DNA from: Aquibacillus koreensis
Lineage (GTDB): Bacteria > Bacillota > Bacilli > Bacillales > Amphibacillaceae
NCBI RefSeq assembly: GCF_025154055.1
Contig: NZ_JAOALK010000032.1
Location: 37,962-101,961, forward strand
Direction of reading: 5' to 3'
DNA: 64,000 nt
Of this stretch, positions 8,575 to 17,659 are shown in pieces (position 1 is the first letter of the stretch; each line of letters starts with the position of its first letter). Both the position numbers and the translations under genes were made by a program. A model generated the notes under the pieces. That model searched no databases. It saw nothing but the letters and a program-made list of their open reading frames with translations, and was not told the origin of the DNA.

Positions 8575-8603
8575 ATTATAGTACGCTTCATTTGGTAAGT
8601 CAA
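8575..8603 (-). promoter_or_regulatory. Sigma-A promoter of the bmr operon
   Basis: TTGACT (8603-8598) and TATAAT (8580-8575) are separated by exactly 17 nt on the minus strand. Transcription would start near 8568, about 30 nt before the leader peptide ATG. Confidence 0.85.
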
Positions 8604-8679
8604 TGCAATTTTTCATATTTTTGTAAATATTACTATTCTTTAAATCTATTAAAAATTTGAACTCTTCAGTATATATAAA

Positions 8680-8708
8680 TTGCAACCTTTTTTCACTTCC
8701 TTTATTAT
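8680..8708 (+). promoter_or_regulatory. Probable sigma-A promoter of the carbonic anhydrase gene
   Basis: TTGCAA (8680-8685) and TATTAT (8703-8708) are 17 nt apart and point at the carbonic anhydrase gene. It is divergent from the bmr promoter, with about 75 bp between the two -35 boxes. Confidence 0.5.
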
Positions 8709-8756
8709 AAGTAATTAATTACTATATTATGATAAATGAGGGGAGAAATTTATCAC

Positions 8757-9302
8757 ATGTTATTAGAAGACATCCTAAAATACAACGAGCAATTTGTAGA
8801 TAACAGAGATTACGAACCATATGAAACAGACAATTACCCAAATAAGCGAGCTGTTATTTTCACATGTATGGATACAAGGCTTATTGAACTGCTTCCAAAG
8901 GCACTCTATTTAAGAAATGGAGATGTGAAATTTGTAAAAAATGCGGGAGCTATCTTAACGGATCCATATGATAGTGTTATGAAAAGCTTGTTAGTTGCTG
9001 TCCATGCATTAAAAGCAGATGAAATATTTGTCATTGCCCATCATGGATGTGGTATGAATCATTTTGATACCGAAGGATTTATCTCAAAAATACAAGAAAG
9101 AGGTATTGATAAAAGTGCAATCGAATCGATTGATACTGATTTACATGAATGGCTACAAGGTTTTGACGATGTCGAAGCATCTGTAAAAAAATCAATTAGT
9201 GTGATTAAACAGCATCCACTATTACCACCTAACATTCCAGTCCATGGGCTTGTCATTGATCCACATACCGGAAAATTAGATTTGGTCAAAAACGGGTATT
9301 AA
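8757..9302 (+). CDS. ytiB: Beta-carbonic anhydrase (YtiB-like)
   Basis: 181 residues, a cytoplasmic beta-class carbonic anhydrase interconverting CO2 and bicarbonate. The zinc and catalytic residues are visible as Cys37-x-Asp39-x-Arg41 (TCMDTR) and His95-x-x-Cys98 (HHGCG). The C-terminus HPLLPPNIPVHGLVIDPHTG is typical of the Bacillus YtiB group. I placed the start at 8757 because AGGGGAG lies upstream; the in-frame ATG at 8736 has no ribosome binding site. A terminator follows, so it is monocistronic. A degenerate relative without zinc ligands is encoded at 44896-45306. Confidence 0.85.
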   Translation: MLLEDILKYNEQFVDNRDYEPYETDNYPNKRAVIFTCMDTRLIELLPKALYLRNGDVKFVKNAGAILTDPYDSVMKSLLVAVHALKADEIFVIAHHGCGMNHFDTEGFISKIQERGIDKSAIESIDTDLHEWLQGFDDVEASVKKSISVIKQHPLLPPNIPVHGLVIDPHTGKLDLVKNGY

Positions 9303-9329
9303 ATCGTCATCTTCACAAATAATGTAAAA

Positions 9330-9360
9330 AAGCGGACTTTATCATAAGTCCGCTTTATTT
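9330..9360 (+). terminator. Intrinsic terminator after carbonic anhydrase
   Basis: A 10-bp stem AAGCGGACTT/AAGTCCGCTT with a 6-nt loop is followed by a T-rich run. Confidence 0.8.
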
Positions 9361-9444
9361 ATGCCTAAGTTAAAATCCTCATGTAAGCTTTTCCTTTCGT
9401 TATTTTCTTATAGGATTTTTTATCCTTTATTTTGTATTACTATT

Positions 9445-9474
9445 ACATATTTTCCATCATTTCCATCCATACTA
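9445..9474 (+). promoter_or_regulatory. Candidate sigma-G (forespore) promoter of gerXABC
   Basis: CATACTA (9468-9474) fits the CATnnTA -10 pattern of SigG. ACATAT about 17 nt upstream weakly fits the -35. The expected expression of germinant receptors in the forespore supports the call, but the match alone is weak. Confidence 0.35.
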
Positions 9475-9502
9475 TTATTATCTGTAATCTGGAGGGGCAA
9501 TC

Positions 9503-11014
9503 ATGAGAAAGCAACCGATTAGGATAAAGCATGGAAAAAATAGTGATTTTCCTCTGTCCATAGAAGTGTTAAAACAGAAGGTAAAAGAACAGTTACAAAA
9601 CATTCCCGACATTCTATTTCAACAATATCAAATACAAGAAAAAGACATCCTCATTTTTTACATTGATTATCAAATTAACAAAAAGCAATTAGATGATAGC
9701 CTGTTAGATACCATTTTAAATAGGGATATACAGTGGAGTACAGATAAGATCTTAAATGAAGTTCCTATTGGAAATGGAACAAAACAAACGAAAATAGATA
9801 AAATGGTAACGGAATTAATAGCTGGTGCAGTAGGTGTTTATGTTGTAGGTGAACCAGATGCAATTACTTATAACATAGCGAAGCAAGAAAAAAGAAATCT
9901 GCAAAAAGCAGAAACAGAATCACTAGTACTTGGTCCACAGGTATCATTCACAGAATCCTTAGCAACTAATTTAAATGTAATCCGTTGGCGTCTCAACACA
10001 CATGATTTAGTAACAGAAAAATTCATCATCGGTGAGCGGGGCCAATCTGAAGTAAGGATGGTTTATTTAAAAACGCTTGCCAATGACACAGACGTCCAAA
10101 CGATGAGACAAAGGCTTCAAAATTTAGTTGTGGATGAATTAGAAGATTCCTCCATTTTATCTCAATACATTGAAGATAACAGTACGTCTATTTTCCCTCA
10201 ATTTTATTTAACAGAGCTACCAGACCGGCTTTGTTACGCAATTGGAAAAGGCAGAATTGGTGTGTTGGTTGATAAGAGTCCGACATCAATTATTGCTCCT
10301 AGTACTTTTTTTAGTTTTTTTGAATCAACAGAAGATATCTATATGAGGTGGAACGTCGGATCATTTCTTCGTATACTTCGTTTTGTTGCCATGTTCATCT
10401 CGGTTGTAGTAACACCTACATACGTAGCGTGTGTCACCTTTCATTATGAAGTTTTACCGACACCACTCCTAGCTTCACTTGGACAATCGAGAGCTCAAGT
10501 GCCATTCCCTCCCATAATTGAAGCACTTTTATTAGAACTTCTGATTGAATTGCTAAGGGAGTCTGGGGCGAGATTACCAACCAAGGTTGGCCAAACGATC
10601 GGTATTGTGGGTGGTATTGTATTAGGTCAAGCTGCAGTTGAGGCTGGATTAACGAGTAACGTGCTTATTATTGTTGTTGCTAGCAGTGCATTAGCATCAT
10701 TTACGGCACCTAGTTATATAATGGGCTCCGCGATACGGGTGATTCGCTTTCCATTGATCATTATAGCTGGGTTGATTGGTCTAATCGGGGTTACATTAGG
10801 GATTTGTTTTTTCTTTATTCATCTCATACGCATGACGTCTTTAGGTAGACCATACCTTCTACCTGCTTATCCTTTTAATTGGAAGGACATGGATAACTCC
10901 TTTTTCCGTTTACCTTTCACGCTTAGTAACACTAGGTCTACATCCTTTCAACCTAAAGATATGAGACGTTATCCTAAGCAGAAAGCCCAAACGAAAAAAG
11001 ACATTGATGAATAG
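9503..11014 (+). CDS. gerXA: Spore germinant receptor subunit A (GerA family)
   Basis: 503 residues, the normal size for GerAA/GerBA/GerKA proteins. A soluble N-terminal half (to ~285) carries the family block GPQVSFTESLATNLNVIRWR, and the C-terminal half has about five membrane segments (PTYVACVTFHYEVLP, then GIVGGIVLGQAAVEAG). It forms the inner-membrane germinant receptor of the spore together with the B and C subunits encoded next. It starts at an ATG after GGAGGGG with a 6-nt spacer. The germinant cannot be predicted from sequence. Confidence 0.93.
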   Translation: MRKQPIRIKHGKNSDFPLSIEVLKQKVKEQLQNIPDILFQQYQIQEKDILIFYIDYQINKKQLDDSLLDTILNRDIQWSTDKILNEVPIGNGTKQTKIDKMVTELIAGAVGVYVVGEPDAITYNIAKQEKRNLQKAETESLVLGPQVSFTESLATNLNVIRWRLNTHDLVTEKFIIGERGQSEVRMVYLKTLANDTDVQTMRQRLQNLVVDELEDSSILSQYIEDNSTSIFPQFYLTELPDRLCYAIGKGRIGVLVDKSPTSIIAPSTFFSFFESTEDIYMRWNVGSFLRILRFVAMFISVVVTPTYVACVTFHYEVLPTPLLASLGQSRAQVPFPPIIEALLLELLIELLRESGARLPTKVGQTIGIVGGIVLGQAAVEAGLTSNVLIIVVASSALASFTAPSYIMGSAIRVIRFPLIIIAGLIGLIGVTLGICFFFIHLIRMTSLGRPYLLPAYPFNWKDMDNSFFRLPFTLSNTRSTSFQPKDMRRYPKQKAQTKKDIDE

Positions 11015-11028
11015 GAGAGTTAGGTTAT

Positions 11029-12141
11029 ATGGAAGTCAATCATGTTGTTAAACCTAACCTACAGATAAGAGCATTTTATTTGTTTTTTATTATACTAAAT
11101 ATTCAAACCGGATTAGGCATACTTGGTGCACCACGTCATATTTTCCAAGAAGCGAAACAAGATGCATGGATATCCGTATTAATTGGTGGCGTCATTATGC
11201 ATGTAGTAGTTGTCGTAATGGTGATCATATTAAAGAATTATGAGAGTGCAGATATACTTGGCATCCAAGTGGATGTATTTGGTACATGGATAGGAAAAGC
11301 TTTAGGTACAGTGTATATCCTCTATATCTTTGGCGTTTTGCTAAGCTCTTTAATTAACTATATTCAAATAGTTCAAGTGTTTATCTATCCACAAATGCCT
11401 CCTTGGTTATTAGGAGCTCTGCTGATTCTTTTAATCGTTTATACCGTATTAGGTGGTTTTAGAGTAGCGGTAGGTGTGACATTTGTTTTTTTCTTTTTAT
11501 CCTTTTGGTTATTCTTCTTTTTATACGAACCAGCTAGATTAATGGATCTCAATCACTTTAAACCGATGCTGGAGGCCACCCCTAAGGAATTATTATTCGG
11601 TTCTTATCAAGCAGGCTATTCTTATGTAGGGTTAGAAATACTTTTTTTTATTTACCCGTTCATTGAAAACAAAAAAAAGATTTCGATGCCAGTACATGCA
11701 GGTGTTGCGTCTACGACAATCCTACTTTTAGTAGTCACAGTCATATCGGTTGGCTTTTTTACATCCATTACCTTAGAACATTTAATCTGGCCTGCGCTTT
11801 CGATGTACAAAATAATTGAGTATCCAATCATTGAAAGGTTTGACCTCATTGTAGTAACACAATGGGCAATGGTTATTTTCCCGAATTTCATCCTTTTTGC
11901 ATGGCTTATTACTTATAGTATGAAGCGCCTTTACGGCATAAGTCAAAGAAAGGTACTGTACACAATAGCGACATTATTATTGATTGGAATCATCTATATA
12001 AAGAAACAGACGATCATTTCACAGTTCATCGCTACCATTTCGAATATTGGATTTATCATTGCCATTGTCTATCCAGTAATTTTGCTACCACTTGTTTTAA
12101 TTAAAAGGAAACTAGTAAAGATGAAGGAGAAGTCGAAATGA
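11029..12141 (+). CDS. gerXB: Spore germinant receptor subunit B (GerAB family permease-like)
   Basis: 370 residues with ten predicted membrane segments, typical of the endospore germination permease family (APC-type fold). The N-terminal block FIILNIQTGLGILGAPRHIF is characteristic. In related receptors this subunit binds the germinant or conducts ions. It begins 14 nt after gerXA and its end overlaps the start of gerXC by 4 nt (ATGA), so the operon is tightly coupled. Confidence 0.92.
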   Translation: MEVNHVVKPNLQIRAFYLFFIILNIQTGLGILGAPRHIFQEAKQDAWISVLIGGVIMHVVVVVMVIILKNYESADILGIQVDVFGTWIGKALGTVYILYIFGVLLSSLINYIQIVQVFIYPQMPPWLLGALLILLIVYTVLGGFRVAVGVTFVFFFLSFWLFFFLYEPARLMDLNHFKPMLEATPKELLFGSYQAGYSYVGLEILFFIYPFIENKKKISMPVHAGVASTTILLLVVTVISVGFFTSITLEHLIWPALSMYKIIEYPIIERFDLIVVTQWAMVIFPNFILFAWLITYSMKRLYGISQRKVLYTIATLLLIGIIYIKKQTIISQFIATISNIGFIIAIVYPVILLPLVLIKRKLVKMKEKSK

Positions 12142-13268
12142 AGAAGAGCTTACTGGCGTTCATATGCCTCATCTTACTAATTGGTTGTGTACCTATGTAT
12201 CCGATTGAGGAACTAGGTGTCATAAGTATTATAGGTGTTGATGCCATAGAGCAGGGTGAAATTGAAACCACCTTTAATTTTTTTAAATTTGACCCTACTG
12301 GAAAAGAACAATCCCAGACAACTTCGACCAAAGCTAATACAGTAAAGGGTGCACAAGACCGTGCAAATTTAGAATCAAACTTAAAACTTGTAAATGGACA
12401 ATTACGCCTAGCTATATTTGGTAAGGCAATAGCTGAAAAAGGATTAATTACCGTACTCGATAATTTTACGAGAGACCCTAAACTATCGGATACGATGTAT
12501 CTAGCAGCTACAGAACAAACGGCGAAAGATATACTCATGACCGCAGATAAAAACAATTCCATTCAGGCAGAAGAATACTTGTTTGAATTAATTGATAACA
12601 ACATTAAAAGAGAGATTATCATGCGCAGCTCTTTTCGTGAATTTATGCATGAGTATAACGATCCAGGTATGGATCCAGTTCTACCTCTGATTACCACCGA
12701 AAATCAAAAGCCAATCATTAAAAATATTGCGTTGTTTCAGAATGATAGGTGGGTAGCAACAGCGTCACAGCAAGAGGGTTTTTTTATAAAATTACTTTCT
12801 TCAGAATTTAAAGCAGGGCAATTGGAATTAGGAATACTAAAAGAACCATTTGAATCTGATATTCAGGCAAAAGCTAATAACAACAATACCGAACAAATAA
12901 GTGTAACGCTAAGCGAGTTGAGAAGTAAAAAGAAAATCTCCTTAGAATCCGAAACAGACCTAAACTTTCGTGTAAAAGTAGATATAGAAACAAGAATAAT
13001 GGAAATTTCTGAAAAGATTCAAATAGAAGGCAAAGAACAATTAAATGAATTTGAAAAAGAGATTGAAAAAACAATTAGTAACAAGTTGAATGATTTAGTA
13101 GCAAAACTGCAAGAAATTAATGTCGATCCCATTGGGTTTGGAAATATATATGATTCCACCGTTAGAGGTAAAGATTTAACAGATAAGGAATGGCGAGAAA
13201 AGTACCCAAGCATAAATGTATCCTTTGATGTTAATGTTAGCATTTTACGACACGGAATAACGGAATAA
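12138..13268 (+). CDS. gerXC: Spore germinant receptor lipoprotein subunit C (Ger(x)C family)
   Basis: 376 residues. The signal peptide ends in the lipobox LIGC (Cys near 17), so the protein is lipid-anchored on the outer face of the inner spore membrane. The family signature VISIIGVDAIEQGE follows, and the C-terminal domain has DPIGFGNIY. It overlaps gerXB by 4 nt and has GAAGGAGA as its ribosome binding site. A terminator ends the operon, so the receptor has no D subunit here. Confidence 0.92.
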   Translation: MKKSLLAFICLILLIGCVPMYPIEELGVISIIGVDAIEQGEIETTFNFFKFDPTGKEQSQTTSTKANTVKGAQDRANLESNLKLVNGQLRLAIFGKAIAEKGLITVLDNFTRDPKLSDTMYLAATEQTAKDILMTADKNNSIQAEEYLFELIDNNIKREIIMRSSFREFMHEYNDPGMDPVLPLITTENQKPIIKNIALFQNDRWVATASQQEGFFIKLLSSEFKAGQLELGILKEPFESDIQAKANNNNTEQISVTLSELRSKKKISLESETDLNFRVKVDIETRIMEISEKIQIEGKEQLNEFEKEIEKTISNKLNDLVAKLQEINVDPIGFGNIYDSTVRGKDLTDKEWREKYPSINVSFDVNVSILRHGITE

Positions 13269-13278
13269 CCGCATGTAA

Positions 13279-13318
13279 AAAACTGTCCTTCCCTACACTT
13301 GGAGAAGGACAGTTTTTT
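13279..13318. terminator. Bidirectional terminator between gerXC and the aldo/keto reductase gene
   Basis: A 13-bp stem AAAACTGTCCTTC/GAAGGACAGTTTT is flanked by A- and T-runs. It serves both convergent genes and reaches the stop codon of the minus-strand gene. Confidence 0.88.
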
Positions 13319-14142
13319 TAATAGTTAAATTCATCCGGATGTGGTCCAGTTCGTTTATCTTGATCTAAAGCATCTATATGTTTTATTTCATCACTGGTAA
13401 GCTCAAAATCAAAAATATCAGCATTTTCTTTTTGTCTCTTGGCATGCACAGATTTAGGAATTGTAATGATATCACTTTGGAATTCCCATCGAATAATGAT
13501 TTGCGCTGGCGTTTTGCTATATTTTTCTGCTAATTCGGTTAGCGTCGGATCATCTAAGTATCTAGCCTTTCCAAGTGGTGACCAAGCCTGTATTAAGATA
13601 TCATGTTTTTTACAATACTCTCTTGTTTCGACTTGTGTTAACTGTGGATGAAGCTCTATCTGATTGATCATCGGTCTAATTTTCACGTCACTTAGTAAGT
13701 CCTCCAAATGATGTGGCAGAAAGTTACTTACACCAATTGCTCTTGCTTTTCCATCTTCATAAAATTCTTCAAGTGCTTTCCACGTTTCTTTATATTTTCC
13801 AGGAACTGGCCAGTGAACGAGATATAAATCCACATAATCCAGTCCAAGGCGATCTAGACTATTTTGGAATGCTTGTTTTGTATTTTCATACCCTTGTTCA
13901 TCATTCCATACTTTCGTTGTTACAAAAATCTCTTCACGAGGTATGCCGCTTTCTCTAATTGCTTTTCCAACCCCTTCTTCATTCTCGTAAAAAGAGGCTG
14001 TATCAATATGACGATAGCCAATTTCTAGGGCAGACATGACGGTATCATAAACACTTTGTCCATCTTCCACTTTGTACACACCAAGTCCTAGGGATGGTAT
14101 CTCAACACCATTATGTAATTTGCTTGTTGTTGTTAAGCTCAT
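13318..14142 (-). CDS. yvgN: Aldo/keto reductase (YvgN-like, glyoxal/methylglyoxal reductase type)
   Basis: 274 residues, a TIM-barrel NADPH-dependent reductase of carbonyl compounds. The catalytic tetrad is Asp47, Tyr52, Lys77 and His110 (DTASFYENEEGVGKA, TTKVW, VHWP). The NADP-binding C-terminal block is TIPKSVHAKR. Similarity to B. subtilis YvgN runs along the full length, suggesting methylglyoxal detoxification. I chose the second ATG (14142): GGGAG is 8 nt upstream of it but only 2 nt from the first. Confidence 0.88.
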   Translation of the reverse strand: MSLTTTSKLHNGVEIPSLGLGVYKVEDGQSVYDTVMSALEIGYRHIDTASFYENEEGVGKAIRESGIPREEIFVTTKVWNDEQGYENTKQAFQNSLDRLGLDYVDLYLVHWPVPGKYKETWKALEEFYEDGKARAIGVSNFLPHHLEDLLSDVKIRPMINQIELHPQLTQVETREYCKKHDILIQAWSPLGKARYLDDPTLTELAEKYSKTPAQIIIRWEFQSDIITIPKSVHAKRQKENADIFDFELTSDEIKHIDALDQDKRTGPHPDEFNY

Positions 14143-14246
14143 TTTCATTACTCCCTTCCATATTAAGTATGTTCACCTATAGTTTAAAGGAATCGCACAC
14201 ATATTAGAAATGATATTACTTAAAGAGGTAGTTTCGTTCATTAAAG

Positions 14247-14289
14247 GAATCGCGCTTGGATACCCAGAAAGCCAAGCGCGATTCTTTTT
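14247..14289. terminator. Intrinsic terminator downstream of the betaine transporter operon
   Basis: A perfect 13-bp GC-rich stem (14247-14259 with 14272-14284) lies just after the ATPase stop codon. The T-run is better on the plus strand; on the minus strand the run is short (CCTTTAA). Confidence 0.7.
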
Positions 14290-14294
14290 ATTCT

Positions 14295-15533
14295 TTATTC
14301 ATTTACCTCATTATTTTGCATGTATCCGTGATATTCTCTACTTTCTTCCACATCATCTGCAACTAATCCAGAAAGAACATGCACGCGCAAAATTAAACCT
14401 TCTAATTTATTATCTTCATTTACAACTGCTAAAGGAAATTTAGATTCCAATGCTTTCGGAATGATATCATTGACATACTCTTCTTTTTTTACAACCGAAA
14501 CATCCGTGTCCAACACATCTTCTAATGTCTTTTTCTCTTTCACACCTTTAATCGCTGCATCAATGGTGACAATTCCTTTTAAATGGCGGCCGCGATCAAC
14601 AACAAACACACTCGAAATCCCATTTTCCTTCATTTCTTTAATCGCAACCTTCAGACCATCCTTCAATGAAACAAGTGCATTCGGTTTAAACATGATATTC
14701 TCAGCCTGTAAGATTTTTGAACGGTCAATATCTGCAATGAAGTCAGTAATATATTCATTAGCTGGTGATTCTAATATCTCTTCTGGTGTACCAACCTGAA
14801 CAACTTTACCATCTTTCATAACAGCTACTCTGTCACCAATCTTAAATGCTTCATTAACGTCATGTGTGATGAATATAATTGTTTTTTTCAGTCGCTCTTG
14901 AATATCAAGTAATTCTAACTGCATATCTCTTCTAATTAGTGGGTCTAGGGCACTAAAAGGTTCGTCCATGAGTAAAATATCAGGATCATTCGTTAATGCT
15001 CTAGCTAAACCTACACGTTGCTGCATACCACCAGATAACTCTTCTGGATATTTATCTTCAAACCCTTTCAGCCCAACGATTTCTATATTATCTTGTGCAA
15101 TCTTTTGCCTTTCTTCTTTTGATACATTTTTAATTTCTAAGCCGTACTCGACATTTTCCATGACTGTACGGTGATTAAATAATCCAAAATGTTGAAATAC
15201 CATAGCAATCTTATCTTGACGAAATTTTCTAAGCTCAGACGCGTTGTACTTTACAATATTCTCGTCATCTACCTTGATGGCACCATCTGTCGGTTTATTT
15301 AATAAGTTAAAACAACGGATTAATGTCGATTTACCGCTGCCAGACAACCCCATGATTACAAAAATTTCGCCTTCATTTATTTCCATGGAAGCATCATACA
15401 CACCAACCGTATGATTTGTTTCTTTCAGGATTTCTGCTTTGCTCATGCCATCTCTAACCATCGGAATAACTGATTTTGGTTTTGGGCCAAAAATTTTAGA
15501 AACATGTTCAATCTTGATTTTATTTTTCGCCAT
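14295..15533 (-). CDS. Glycine betaine/proline-type ABC importer ATPase with CBS domains
   Basis: 412 residues. The ATPase domain (1-~250) has Walker A GLSGSGKST (62-70), signature LSGGMQQR and Walker B ILLMDEP. Two CBS domains follow (~265-395), as in OpuAA/ProV, where they act as ionic-strength or c-di-AMP sensors. The start overlaps the permease stop (TAATG). The gene is last in a binding protein - permease - ATPase order, unlike the ATPase-first opuA operon of B. subtilis, so I do not assign an opuA symbol. Confidence 0.9.
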   Translation of the reverse strand: MAKNKIKIEHVSKIFGPKPKSVIPMVRDGMSKAEILKETNHTVGVYDASMEINEGEIFVIMGLSGSGKSTLIRCFNLLNKPTDGAIKVDDENIVKYNASELRKFRQDKIAMVFQHFGLFNHRTVMENVEYGLEIKNVSKEERQKIAQDNIEIVGLKGFEDKYPEELSGGMQQRVGLARALTNDPDILLMDEPFSALDPLIRRDMQLELLDIQERLKKTIIFITHDVNEAFKIGDRVAVMKDGKVVQVGTPEEILESPANEYITDFIADIDRSKILQAENIMFKPNALVSLKDGLKVAIKEMKENGISSVFVVDRGRHLKGIVTIDAAIKGVKEKKTLEDVLDTDVSVVKKEEYVNDIIPKALESKFPLAVVNEDNKLEGLILRVHVLSGLVADDVEESREYHGYMQNNEVNE

Positions 15534-16390
15534 TACTTAGCCCTCCTATGTTTCTGAAACTTGTCAGCAACCCCACCAGTCACACGGTCAATTATAATTG
15601 CTAAAAAGACAATGCTTATCCCTGCTTCAAAACCTAATGCAATATCGATACGGTTAATTGAGATTAACACCTGTTCCCCTAAGCCTTTTGCACCAACCAT
15701 AGAAGCAATGACTACCATTGCCAATGCCATCATCGTTGTTTGGTTAACCCCAGCCATGATCGTTGGTAAGGCTTGTGGAAGTTGTACCTTCTTTAACATT
15801 TGCCATCTAGACGAACCAAACGATTGTGCAGACTCAATGACCTCCGGATCGACTCCTCGTATAGCTAATTCTGTAAGACGAATCACTGGTGGTAATGCGT
15901 ATATTAATGTTGCAAAAATGGCTGAAACATTACCTAAACCAAAGAAGAAGATGGCCGGAATTAAATAAACGAAACTAGGCATCGTCTGCATCGCATCTAA
16001 TATCGGCCGCATTACTGACGAGAATCCTTTGCTAAATGCCATCCACACACCGATTGGAACTCCAATTACTAAACAAATAATCACAGCTGTCAGGACAATC
16101 GAAATCGTCATCATTAAATATTCCCATAGCCCAAATGTACCAACTAAGAAAATAAAGACCGCGTAAAACACACCTGATAGGATCGATTTAAAATACCATC
16201 CAAGTAGAAAGATTAAAATAATAAAAACCCACCAAGGTATCCAAGTTAAAACGTCACTAATTGCACCAATAAACCTTGATGAAATAAAAAAGATTAAATC
16301 AAACAATGGTTCTAATACTTCATCTAAAAAATTAACAAAATCTTCAACGTAATCACCTAATTTGAATTCAATATCAGGAAAGTTACCCAT
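15533..16390 (-). CDS. Glycine betaine/proline-type ABC importer permease (ProW/OpuAB-like)
   Basis: 285 residues with about seven membrane helices. The permease loop around EVIESAQSFGSSRWQMLKKV contacts the ATPase. The N-terminal segment FKLGDYVEDFVNFL resembles the amphipathic start of OpuAB. The ATG at 16390 has no clear ribosome binding site nearby: the only AGGTG lies about 30 nt upstream and precedes a 6-codon frame ending in TGA. Translation may be inefficient or coupled. It follows the binding protein gene after an intercistronic hairpin. Confidence 0.9.
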   Translation of the reverse strand: MGNFPDIEFKLGDYVEDFVNFLDEVLEPLFDLIFFISSRFIGAISDVLTWIPWWVFIILIFLLGWYFKSILSGVFYAVFIFLVGTFGLWEYLMMTISIVLTAVIICLVIGVPIGVWMAFSKGFSSVMRPILDAMQTMPSFVYLIPAIFFFGLGNVSAIFATLIYALPPVIRLTELAIRGVDPEVIESAQSFGSSRWQMLKKVQLPQALPTIMAGVNQTTMMALAMVVIASMVGAKGLGEQVLISINRIDIALGFEAGISIVFLAIIIDRVTGGVADKFQKHRRAK

Positions 16391-16498
16391 AGGAATAACT
16401 GCATCATAAACGCAGTCGTTTCACCTCTCTTTTTAGTAATCATTGTCACCATGCTTTTAGTATGATGGAATCTGATAAACATATTCTCTTTTAGAGGA

Positions 16499-16529
16499 AA
16501 AATAGCTGGCCGTGGAGGCCAGCTATTTT
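16499..16529 (-). terminator. Intercistronic terminator-like hairpin in the betaine importer operon
   Basis: A 13-bp stem AAAATAGCTGGCC/GGCCAGCTATTTT with a 5-nt loop lies between the binding protein and permease genes. It could be a partial terminator or an RNA-stabilising hairpin that favours binding-protein expression. Confidence 0.7.
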
Positions 16530-16531
16530 AA

Positions 16532-17551
16532 TTACTCAATGGCTTCAAGCACTTTAGTTGCTACATCTTCAGGTACCCAAGCTGTCCAATGATCTTGATG
16601 TTCTTTCATCCACCATTTTGCAGCTTCATCTGCATCTACATCATTTTCAGCCATATAGATTAAAGCTTCTTCTGTTAAAGCACTGCTTGTTTCGTAATTA
16701 GATAAGAAATCATATACTTCTGGTGCTTGCTCTGGAAAGTCTTTGTGTACAGCAACTACGACATCATTAGGTGGAAACTCGGTTGCTTTTGATTCTTCCC
16801 ATGTCTCTTCATCATATTCAGGCTCTTCTAACAACCTAAGATCGTATTGTGCAGATACGGCAGTTGGAGTCCAGTAATAACCAACCCAACCTTCACCTGC
16901 TTCGTATGCATCTGCAAGTGAAGTTACAATAGCAGCATCAGAACCTGGCATGAAGTTATTCATCGTTTCACCAAGCCCATATGTTTCAAACTTTTGATCA
17001 ATTATCTCAGCAGTAGCCCAACCACTTGGAGCATTTAAAACACGCCCTCTCCCCGGGTCTTCAGGGTCTTCAAAAACTTCCGGATACTTTTTCAAGTCTT
17101 CTACCGTGTTTAAGTCTGGAGCTAAAGGTTCGATACCTCGTTCTGGATCACCCTCAATCACATACCTTGGAACATACAATCCTTGTGTATTGTCATTAAA
17201 GTTAGTAGAGACTCTTTCAATGTCTCCCTCATCTAATGCTTCTTCATATACTTCCTTGATATTGTCTGTCCAAACTTCCATATAGACGTTTACATCCCCT
17301 TCACGTAAACCTTGCACCGTAGCAGCAGTCGAACCTGGAATAATATCTGTACTATAACCATATCCATTTTCAATTATCGTTTTCGCAACACTGTTATGAA
17401 ATCTAATGCTATCCCATCCAGCATCAGCCAAAACAATCGTGTCTAATTGTTCCACATCAATTTCTCCTGCATCATTTCCTTCATCTGTTCCGCCACAAGC
17501 AGCAAGAACTAGTAGAAATATAGTCGATAATAATAACAATAATTTTTTCAT
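16532..17551 (-). CDS. Glycine betaine-type ABC importer substrate-binding lipoprotein
   Basis: 339 residues. The lipoprotein signal ends in LAAC (Cys near 19), placing the protein on the outside of the membrane. The mature part matches the ProX/OpuAC family of quaternary-amine binding proteins (LADAGWDSIRFHNSVAKTII near the start, EGWVGYYWTPT in the middle, WMKEHQDHWTAWVPEDV at the end); the aromatic residues are candidates for the betaine-binding cage. First gene of the importer operon. The most likely role is osmoprotectant uptake; the exact ligand is not certain. Confidence 0.9.
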   Translation of the reverse strand: MKKLLLLLSTIFLLVLAACGGTDEGNDAGEIDVEQLDTIVLADAGWDSIRFHNSVAKTIIENGYGYSTDIIPGSTAATVQGLREGDVNVYMEVWTDNIKEVYEEALDEGDIERVSTNFNDNTQGLYVPRYVIEGDPERGIEPLAPDLNTVEDLKKYPEVFEDPEDPGRGRVLNAPSGWATAEIIDQKFETYGLGETMNNFMPGSDAAIVTSLADAYEAGEGWVGYYWTPTAVSAQYDLRLLEEPEYDEETWEESKATEFPPNDVVVAVHKDFPEQAPEVYDFLSNYETSSALTEEALIYMAENDVDADEAAKWWMKEHQDHWTAWVPEDVATKVLEAIE

Positions 17552-17659
17552 GTTTGTGTCTCCTTTATCTGTTTTATTTTTAATATGTACAAGACATGCT
17601 AAACCATACAGTAAATAACATCTTTGTTGTTCTAGGAGGAATCTCTTTGTTTAGGACGG

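Noticed and set aside
8467..8685. 72-residue minus-strand frame
   Set aside because: Its first part lies over the bmr promoter and has no ribosome binding site; only the last 23 codons, with their own AAAAGGAGGT site, look translated.
16499..16529. End of operon between the betaine-binding protein and permease genes
   Set aside because: The hairpin is terminator-like, but the permease and ATPase are clearly the partners of the binding protein and no separate strong promoter is visible, so partial read-through is more likely.
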